From assembly GCA_024276815.1 (NCBI GenBank), contig JAJRWM010000164.1, positions 1-19,695 of the forward strand: a stretch of DNA of 19,695 nt, read 5' to 3'. The notes below the pieces were generated by a model. The model saw only the letters and a program-made list of their open reading frames with translations. It made no database searches and was not told the DNA's origin. The stretch comes from a bacterium. GTDB taxonomy: Bacteria; JACRDZ01; JAJRWM01. Position 1 is the first letter of the stretch, and every line of letters begins with the position of its first letter. Below, one piece after another: positions 14,361 through 19,695 of the stretch. The position numbers and the translations under genes were made by a program.

Positions 14361-15929
14361 ATGAAATTAACTGTTAAAATATTTCTTGTTTGTTTATCAT
14401 TAGTCTTTATAAACGCGAGTTCCGCCTTCGCCTACAAGTTTACGGGAACAAAATGGTCTGGTTCGTCGATGCCGGTTAACTGGAAAATGAATTCAGCCGG
14501 CTCAGCGGACGTTGGTTTTGCCGCCTCGAAGACGGCTGTACAAAACGCCTTTGATACCTGGGAAGCGACCGCCTCAACCATAACTTTCAGCTATGCCGGC
14601 ACCAGTAGCGCGACCTGGGGACAGAGCGACGGAACAAATGTAATGGTCTGGTACGAAAGCAACTGGACCGGTAGCACCGGCCGGCCGAGCGGCACAATCG
14701 CTGTCTGTCGTTACTGGTACTCCGGCGGTCGTACTACTGATGCCGATATTGCTTTTAACGGAGAGAACTACACCTGGTCAGCCAGCGGGGAAGCGGGGAA
14801 GATGGATATTCAGGATATCGCCACTCATGAAACCGGTCATTTCCTGGGCTTAGGCGATTTATATGGCTCGGGCGATACCGCTAAAACCATGTATGGCTAT
14901 TCCGGAAGTGGCGAGACCTCAAAGCGTTCGCTCCACTCCGATGATATCGCCGGCGTTAACGCGCTTTACCCGCCGGGATATCCGATTATGACTTATGATC
15001 CGGCCGGCTCCTTTTCCTGGAATAACACCTCTTCCAGCGCTCCCTGGACTGACATCGCCGCCGGCGACTTCGATGGCGATGGCAATAATGAAATTGTTGT
15101 CATCAGAAACACCAAGGCCAGTTGGGGAAGCAAGGGATATCCGGTTCTGATCGTAGACCCGGGAAGTGAAATGACTTGGGATAACACCTCTTCCAGTGCG
15201 CCTTGGAGCCGAATTGCCGCCGGCGACTTCGATGGCGATGGCAATGATGAAATCGCTGTCATCAGAAACACCAAGGCCAGTTGGGGAAGCAAGGGATACC
15301 CTATTCTGATCGTGGACCCCGGTGGTGAAATGACCTGGAGCAACACTTCCTCCGGCACTCCCTGGACTGATATCGCCGCCGGCGACTTCGATGGCGATGG
15401 CAATGATGAAATCGCTGTCATCAGGAACACCAAGGCCAGTTGGGGAAACAAGGGATACCCTATTCTGATCGTGGACCCCGGCGGGGAAATGACCTGGAGC
15501 AACACTTCCTCTGGTACTCCCTGGGCTGACATCGCCGCCGGCGACTTCGACGGCGACGGCAATGATGAAATTGCCGCCATCAGGAACACCAAGGCCAGTT
15601 GGGGAAACAAGGGATATCCGGTCCTGATCGTGGACCCCGGCGGGGAAATGACCTGGAGCAACACTTCCTCTGGTACTCCCTGGGCTGACATCGCCGCCGG
15701 CGACTTCGACGGCGACGGCAATGCTGAAATCGCTGTCATCAGAAACACCAAGGCCAGTTGGGGAAGCAAGGGGTATCCGGTCCTGATCGTGGACCCCGGT
15801 GGGGAAATGACCTGGAGCAACACTTCCTCTGGTACTCCCTTGAGCAGGATTGCCGTTAGCGATCTTGATGGCGACGTAAACAATGACGCGGAAATAGCCG
15901 TGATACGTAATTATCGGGCGACCTGGTGA
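14361..15929 (+). CDS. Exported matrixin-like zinc metalloprotease with six FG-GAP-like repeats
   Basis: This is a 522-residue protein. The signal peptide ends near ASSAFA (24). Residues about 25-205 are a metzincin-type protease: the zinc motif HETGHFLGLGD (156-166) with Glu157 as catalytic base, then a Met-turn TMYGYSGSG (M177) and SLHSDDIAGVNALYP, as in M10 matrixins. The third zinc ligand is Asp (HExxHxxGxxD), which is the snapalysin (M7) variant rather than the usual His. Residues about 207-522 are six repeats of 53 residues, each with DFDGDGN(D/N)EI, a calcium-binding FG-GAP/VCBS type loop; the last is degenerate (LDGDVNNDAE). The ATG at 14361 has AAAGGAG ten bases upstream; the frame opens further up, but that part overlaps the previous gene. 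No anchor is visible, so the protein is probably released. Confidence 0.92.
   Translation: MKLTVKIFLVCLSLVFINASSAFAYKFTGTKWSGSSMPVNWKMNSAGSADVGFAASKTAVQNAFDTWEATASTITFSYAGTSSATWGQSDGTNVMVWYESNWTGSTGRPSGTIAVCRYWYSGGRTTDADIAFNGENYTWSASGEAGKMDIQDIATHETGHFLGLGDLYGSGDTAKTMYGYSGSGETSKRSLHSDDIAGVNALYPPGYPIMTYDPAGSFSWNNTSSSAPWTDIAAGDFDGDGNNEIVVIRNTKASWGSKGYPVLIVDPGSEMTWDNTSSSAPWSRIAAGDFDGDGNDEIAVIRNTKASWGSKGYPILIVDPGGEMTWSNTSSGTPWTDIAAGDFDGDGNDEIAVIRNTKASWGNKGYPILIVDPGGEMTWSNTSSGTPWADIAAGDFDGDGNDEIAAIRNTKASWGNKGYPVLIVDPGGEMTWSNTSSGTPWADIAAGDFDGDGNAEIAVIRNTKASWGSKGYPVLIVDPGGEMTWSNTSSGTPLSRIAVSDLDGDVNNDAEIAVIRNYRATW
14979..15926 (+). repeat. Six tandem 159-bp coding repeats in the protease gene
   Basis: Units begin at 14979, 15138, 15297, 15456, 15615 and 15774; the first five are exactly 159 bp and the last is 153 bp. 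Each encodes YP(V/I)LIVDPGG, a Ser/Thr/Asn-rich WSNTSSGTPW turn, the DFDGDGNDE loop and IRNTKASWG. Units 3-5 are nearly identical in DNA, including third codon positions, whereas units 1 and 6 have diverged. This pattern points to recent duplication or gene conversion in the middle of the array. Confidence 0.93.
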
Positions 15930-17086
15930 TTAATACCAAACCATCCGTCAGCGTTCTCACCTCGACCTATAACCGCCCGGACAGCTTGGGAACCGCTATC
16001 CGGAGCCTGCTGAATCAGGATTTCCGGGATTTTGAGCACCTGATTATCAATGATGGCGGAGCGGATATCTCCGGTATTACAGCCGGGTTCAACGATACGA
16101 GAATCAGGCATGTCAACAATGCCCACTCAGGCAAAGCGGCGGCTCTCAACTTTGCCCTGAAGCAATCCAGGGGGCGATATATCACCTATCTGGACGATGA
16201 TGACATAATCTACCCCAACCACCTGTCTCTTTTATTTGAAGCTTTACAAAACAATCCGGCAGCGCAAGCCGCTTATACCAACTCGTATGTTGTCTACCAG
16301 AGATATATCAATCATAAATGGCTGGAAGTCTATCGCGCAGTGGAAATTGATCTCAGCGTAGATTACTCCATGCTGTATTGGCAGAATTATGTTTATCATA
16401 ATAATATCATGCACAGCAGAAAGATCGTTGATGAGGTTGGTTATTATGATGAACAGTTGCAGGTCTTAATCGATTGGGATTTCATCAGACGGCTGGCCCA
16501 TAAAACTCCCTTGGTACACGTTAGCGAAGTAACCTCTGATTATTTCCGCCGGGTTGGCAAGTTAACAAGTAAAACATCAATCTATTACAAGCAGCCAAAA
16601 TTATTTGAGGAGACCCGGAACCGGATACTTACTAAATTACCAAAACCGGTTAAACAACCCGCCAAGGTTTCGCCGGCTCCGGTCGAATCCAGGATCAGGG
16701 AGAGTTTCCCGAAATTGAAAAACAACTCGAATATCCTGCTTTTCCGTTCGGCTTCTCTCGCTGTTTTCAAAAACGCTTATCATCTTTTGGCAAAGCGTTA
16801 CCCGGATTGTCACCTTGACGTTTTGGGACAACCCGATGTGGCGGACACCCTGCGTGATTTACCGGGCATCAACCAGGTATTAATTTACGAAAACGGCTTC
16901 TTTCACCCGGCGCATTTACCCGGGGAGTTACTCAAGGAACTCGTCGATAAAAACTATCAGATGGGAGTTCTGGTTTTTAATGACAGCGAGGGAAGCGGCT
17001 ACCGGAATGTAGTCGGCTTTGCCAAGGTTCTAACCTTGCCTGCGCTCTTCGCTCTCAACTCCGGACAAGAGCTTCTTTCTCTTTAG
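15926..17086 (+). CDS. GT2 glycosyltransferase with an added GT9-like C-terminal half domain
   Basis: This is a 386-residue cytoplasmic protein. Residues about 6-235 are a GT-A family 2 transferase: SVSVLTSTYNRPDSL at the nucleotide site, IINDGG (41-45), HSGKAAALNFALK, and the metal-binding acidic run TYLDDDDIIYP (D90-D93), then the acceptor-side YDEQLQVLIDWDFIRRLA with the family's (E/D)D-type pair. After a Pro/Lys-rich linker (about 235-265), residues 268-386 (NILLFRSASLAVFKNAYHLL, YPDCHLDVLGQPD, YQMGVLVFNDSEGSGYRNVVGFAK) resemble the first Rossmann half of GT9 heptosyltransferases. It starts with GTG overlapping the protease stop (GTGA), so translation is coupled. The donor and acceptor are unknown; modification of the protease repeats is a hypothesis. 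Confidence 0.88.
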   Translation: MINTKPSVSVLTSTYNRPDSLGTAIRSLLNQDFRDFEHLIINDGGADISGITAGFNDTRIRHVNNAHSGKAAALNFALKQSRGRYITYLDDDDIIYPNHLSLLFEALQNNPAAQAAYTNSYVVYQRYINHKWLEVYRAVEIDLSVDYSMLYWQNYVYHNNIMHSRKIVDEVGYYDEQLQVLIDWDFIRRLAHKTPLVHVSEVTSDYFRRVGKLTSKTSIYYKQPKLFEETRNRILTKLPKPVKQPAKVSPAPVESRIRESFPKLKNNSNILLFRSASLAVFKNAYHLLAKRYPDCHLDVLGQPDVADTLRDLPGINQVLIYENGFFHPAHLPGELLKELVDKNYQMGVLVFNDSEGSGYRNVVGFAKVLTLPALFALNSGQELLSL

Positions 17087-17145
17087 GATTATCATGCCCT
17101 TCTTAGCCGATGTTCGGAAACTTCGTTGTCCTCGCACCAGCCCGG

Positions 17146-17175
17146 TTGCCGTCAGCAATTGTTATTGACCGGCAA
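17146..17175. other. Hairpin between convergent genes, possible weak bidirectional terminator
   Basis: TTGCCGTCA (17146-17154) can pair with TGACCGGCAA (17166-17175) with one bulged C around an 11-base loop. It lies between the glycosyltransferase stop and the kinase stop and includes the latter. Neither strand has a T-run after it, so intrinsic termination is doubtful. Confidence 0.3.
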
Positions 17176-19470
17176 TTCAACTATCGCGGTTGTGCCTTTG
17201 TCCTTACCGGCCGACTCCAGCCGGATCTTGCCGCCCAGGCCTTCCACGATCATCCTGGCGATGGTTAAACCGACTCCGCTGCCGGGAACGGAAGCGGAAG
17301 CCTGGTAAAATCTTTCAAAGATCTTCCCCTGCTCTTCTTTGGTCAAACCAATACCGTTATCCGCCACCCTGACTACCGCCAGCTTCCCGTCCGCCTCGAC
17401 CGAGATGACAATTTGGGTGGGGAGGTTCTCTCGCCGAAACTTAATCGCGTTATTGATAATATTGGAGAAGACATGAAAAAGCATTGCCCGGTCAGTAATA
17501 ATCGTCACCGTTTCAAGAGCTTTTTTTACTTCAACTCCATGCGCTTCCATCGTGGAGCGGTAGCCTTCCAGGATATCTTCCAGGATTAAATCCAGACGCG
17601 CCGATTCAAGCGTGTATTTCCGGCCTCCCTTCTCAAGGCGGGAAAGGTCTAAAATATTTCTGATATCGTTTTCCTGTCTTTCAAGAGCGGTTTCCATTAC
17701 GCTGATGATTTTACCGCATTCATCCAGCAAACCCTTTTCTCTCAGAAAACGCTTCAAAAGCTCTACCTGCATCAGGTGTTTGGCGATGGGGGTTTTAAGC
17801 TCGTGGGTCACGTCACTTAAGAGACCGTCTTTCATCTTGTCCAGCGTTTGTAATTCCTGATATTGACGTTCGAGGATTTTTTTCGCTTTCCTCAGTTCGT
17901 CCTCGGCTTGTATCCGGGCAACAGAACTCCCGATAAAGGCGGCGATCGCTTCTATTTTATCGCTGGCGCCCGGAGAGATTTCATCACGACTGTGAGACGC
18001 CAGATTGAACGCGGCGAGCACCAGGTCTTCATACCGGATCGGGATGACCGCCACCGCCCTTAAGCCTTCGCTTCGTCGGGCTTCATCCATGAGGGGAACC
18101 AATTCCTTGTGGCTTAGGTAAAATGGTTTTCCGTCCATAACCAGACGGGCGTTGGGGGAATCCGCGGCGAAGTGGGAGACCGCTTTCACAAAAGAAGGAG
18201 AAAGCCCTCTCTGGGTGAGCAGATTCAAAGCCCCGTTTTCGCTGTCAACCAGATATACGCCGCCGCTGTCAACGCCTTCGGTTGTCAGCGCCACGTCCAG
18301 GATACAGGTCAGCGCCTCGGTCAGATCCCTGATCGAACTGAGAGCGACGCCCAGGTCGCGCTGGACGCGCAGAACCATTTCGGCTTGTTTGCGTTCGGTG
18401 ACATCCCTGAAAATACCGACATTTGATGGCCGGCCATTAATTAAAGTCGTGGAAGTGTTAACGTCAACCCGTATGATTGTCCCATCCTTCCTCAGGCAGG
18501 GAATATTCGGGACCAACGTTTTTTCACCTCTCGCCTGGGCCTCAAATTCCGAGATAATATGTTCCAGGCTTTCCCGGGGATGGATTTGATCGACCTTCAT
18601 CTCCGCCAACTCCTCTTCACTATAGCCCAACATCCGCCGCATCGCCGGGTTGCTGTCTTTGAATTGCCTTGTTTTAATGTCGGCGATGAGGATCCCGTCA
18701 GCGCTTGTTTCAAAGAGCAGGCGATATTTCGCTTCGCTCTCCCGCAGCGCTTCCTCGGCCAGTTTGCGTTCGGTGATGTCCCGCACGAAGGTAAAGACCG
18801 CCGACGCTCCCCGGTAAGTTATCATCCCGGAGTTGATTTCAACATAAATTTTTCTTCCGTCTTTATGCCAGACAAACGTTTCATAAACATCGGGAACCGG
18901 CTTGCCCTGAAGACGTTTTGTGTAAACGCCCATGATTTTGGAATCCCGGGAGATATAATTAAGAAGGGAGGTATTTATTAACTCGTCAACAGGATAACCG
19001 GTCAGTTCCGTTATTTGCCGGTTAGCAAATTTTATTATTCCATCCTGAACAATGATAACCCCATCATTGGCCCGTTCAACGAGGTCGCGATATTTCGCTT
19101 CGCTCTCCCGCAGCGCTTCCTCGGCCAGCTTGCGCTCAGTGATGTCCGTGAAGATGAAGCCCAGTCCTTCGTCGACTTTGAAGGCGTGGATGTTAAAATG
19201 CCGTTCTCCGAAATCGGGATGGATGACAACGTCGCCTTCCAGATACGGCTTCCCGGTCCTGAGAACTTCCAGGAATTTATCATACTGACCGCTGTCTTTT
19301 ATAGCCGGAGCCAGTTCGAGGAGGTTTTTGCCGAGAAGGTTTTCTTTTTTCGCTCCGGGGAAATATTCCTTCAGCCCGGCCTCATTAACGGCCACCAGGT
19401 TTAGCCCGGAATCAAAAAAAGAACAGGGAAGAGTTGTCGCGATTAAGAGATCTCTTATGTTGTGGCGCAT
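17152..19470 (-). CDS. Soluble PAS-PAS-PAS-GAF sensor histidine kinase
   Basis: This is a two-component kinase of 772 residues with no membrane segment, so it senses a cytoplasmic signal. Three PAS domains (about 8-115, 127-240 and 248-365) each end with the D(I/V)TERK linker typical of PAS-PAC units. A GAF domain follows (about 375-530; RDLGVALSSIRDLTEALTCIL, AVIPIRYEDLVLAAF), then a coiled segment and HisKA with the phospho-accepting His556 (THELKTP). The ATPase domain has N box HVFSNIINNAIKF, G1 VADNGIGL, F box IFERFYQ and G2 GSGVGLTIA. The ATG at 19470 is chosen because GGAGGAACG precedes it; the ATG at 19512 sits on the predicted transcription start. No haem- or flavin-binding PAS residues stood out. 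No response regulator is in the window, so its partner is unknown. Confidence 0.95.
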   Translation of the reverse strand: MRHNIRDLLIATTLPCSFFDSGLNLVAVNEAGLKEYFPGAKKENLLGKNLLELAPAIKDSGQYDKFLEVLRTGKPYLEGDVVIHPDFGERHFNIHAFKVDEGLGFIFTDITERKLAEEALRESEAKYRDLVERANDGVIIVQDGIIKFANRQITELTGYPVDELINTSLLNYISRDSKIMGVYTKRLQGKPVPDVYETFVWHKDGRKIYVEINSGMITYRGASAVFTFVRDITERKLAEEALRESEAKYRLLFETSADGILIADIKTRQFKDSNPAMRRMLGYSEEELAEMKVDQIHPRESLEHIISEFEAQARGEKTLVPNIPCLRKDGTIIRVDVNTSTTLINGRPSNVGIFRDVTERKQAEMVLRVQRDLGVALSSIRDLTEALTCILDVALTTEGVDSGGVYLVDSENGALNLLTQRGLSPSFVKAVSHFAADSPNARLVMDGKPFYLSHKELVPLMDEARRSEGLRAVAVIPIRYEDLVLAAFNLASHSRDEISPGASDKIEAIAAFIGSSVARIQAEDELRKAKKILERQYQELQTLDKMKDGLLSDVTHELKTPIAKHLMQVELLKRFLREKGLLDECGKIISVMETALERQENDIRNILDLSRLEKGGRKYTLESARLDLILEDILEGYRSTMEAHGVEVKKALETVTIITDRAMLFHVFSNIINNAIKFRRENLPTQIVISVEADGKLAVVRVADNGIGLTKEEQGKIFERFYQASASVPGSGVGLTIARMIVEGLGGKIRLESAGKDKGTTAIVELPVNNNC
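18721..18762 (-). repeat. 42-bp direct repeat in the PAS linkers (copy 1)
   Basis: These bases are identical to 19087-19128, 366 bp (122 codons) away in the same frame. Both encode the linker LAEEALRESEAKYR that follows a PAS domain; near identity continues for about 20 more bases. This indicates recent in-frame duplication or conversion of a PAS unit. Confidence 0.9.
19087..19128 (-). repeat. 42-bp direct repeat in the PAS linkers (copy 2)
   Basis: Second exact copy of the repeat at 18721-18762. Recombination between the two would remove 366 bp, one PAS domain, without breaking the frame. Confidence 0.9.
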
Positions 19471-19519
19471 CGTTCCTCCCCCTTTTTTGGTTGAAGCGGG
19501 CGAGAACATCATTGAGTTT

Positions 19520-19548
19520 ATTCTAAACTGTCACCCGCTTTATGTCAA
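19520..19548 (-). promoter_or_regulatory. Consensus sigma-70 promoter of the histidine kinase
   Basis: On the minus strand TTGACA (19543-19548), a 17-bp spacer and TAGAAT (19520-19525) give a predicted start near 19513 and a leader of about 43 bases with GGAGG before the ATG at 19470. Confidence 0.85.
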
Positions 19549-19558
19549 ATACTTATAT

Positions 19559-19695
19559 GGGGCTGTTGCAAAACGGGAGGTTTTGGTGAAATCTACGGTC
19601 AAAGGTGGGTTATGGTTGGCAAAAAGTCCGAGAAGTGGTCGTTTCTACCTCAATTTATCTCCCAGGTTACTCATTTCAACCGTTTTAAACCTCAT
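19559..19695. mobile_element. Probable insertion sequence end (terminal inverted repeat), cut by window edge
   Basis: The sequence from GGGGCTGTTGCAAAA (19559-19573) resembles the terminal inverted repeats of several DDE-type insertion sequences, which commonly start GGGGCTGTTGCAAA. No other gene is evident here. A minus-strand frame reaching the edge (ending MSNLGDKLR, stop near 19645) could be the tail of a transposase, and a plus-strand frame from GTG 19586 with GGGAGG upstream is open to the edge; I cannot tell which, if either, is real. Only one end is visible, so no target duplication can be checked, and the family is not assigned. Confidence 0.5.

Noticed and set aside
14993-15883. 296-codon minus-strand repetitive frame
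   Set aside because: An artefact of the tandem repeats: a stop-free antisense frame in one unit is copied in all. The sense frame carries the calcium loops and joins the protease domain.
14979-15926. Regular repeats considered as a CRISPR array
   Set aside because: Units are 159 bp, coding and without unique spacers.
17087-17151. Possible terminator of the protease operon
   Set aside because: No hairpin followed by a T-run was found on the plus strand; only the hairpin at 17146-17175, listed with low confidence.
19586-19695. Plus-strand frame from GTG 19586 with GGGAGG upstream, open to the edge
   Set aside because: Only 36 codons with no recognisable motif inside a probable IS end; such a length is expected by chance.

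Overview
The window looks like chromosome from an anaerobic bacterium that I cannot place in a phylum. The evidence for anaerobiosis is a ferrous-iron transporter (FeoB) controlled by a Fur-family regulator and a methyltetrahydrofolate:corrinoid methyltransferase of the Wood-Ljungdahl (AcsE) type. FtsY lacks the long acidic N-terminal domain. Promoters are close to the sigma-70/sigma-A consensus (five TTGACN / TANNAT pairs with 17-18 bp spacers), and alternative start codons (TTG, GTG) appear several times. There are no rRNA or tRNA genes, no CRISPR array and no prophage. The only mobile-DNA signals are a probable IS end at the right edge and a degenerate IS200-like protein.

Layout. 1-1500 (minus): an iron operon, fur then feoB (feoB runs off the left edge), behind a consensus promoter whose start site is covered by a Fur-box-like palindrome. 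Fur is split by a frameshift at an A7-T-A7 tract. 1600-2021 (plus): a small Y1/HUH-transposase-like protein without the HUH motif. 1998-4466 (minus): a membrane-anchored TPR / SecD-P1-like / PDZ protein followed by trmL. 4653-5624 (minus): the AcsE-like methyltransferase with its own promoter and terminator. 5784-7568 (minus): trpD-trpC, directly abutting, with no other trp genes in view. 7653-12223 (plus): smc-ftsY, divergent from trpDC. 12299-13572 (minus): an exported redoxin-TPR protein whose nucleophilic Cys is Ser. 13573-17086 (plus): a structured leader and a tight three-gene operon encoding a small exported protein, an exported matrixin-like zinc protease with six nearly identical 53-residue FG-GAP-like repeats, and a GT2 glycosyltransferase with an extra GT9-like half domain. 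17152-19548 (minus): a soluble PAS3-GAF histidine kinase with a consensus promoter. 19559-19695: probable end of an insertion sequence, 10 bp upstream of the kinase -35 box.

How the parts may work together. Fur and FeoB form a self-regulated iron uptake unit. smc-ftsY is a conserved housekeeping pair. The most unusual block is the protease operon: a translationally coupled glycosyltransferase next to a protease with Ser/Thr/Asn-rich repeats suggests a dedicated glycosylated secreted protease (inference). The TPR/SecD-P1/PDZ membrane protein is an architecture I do not recognise as a named family.
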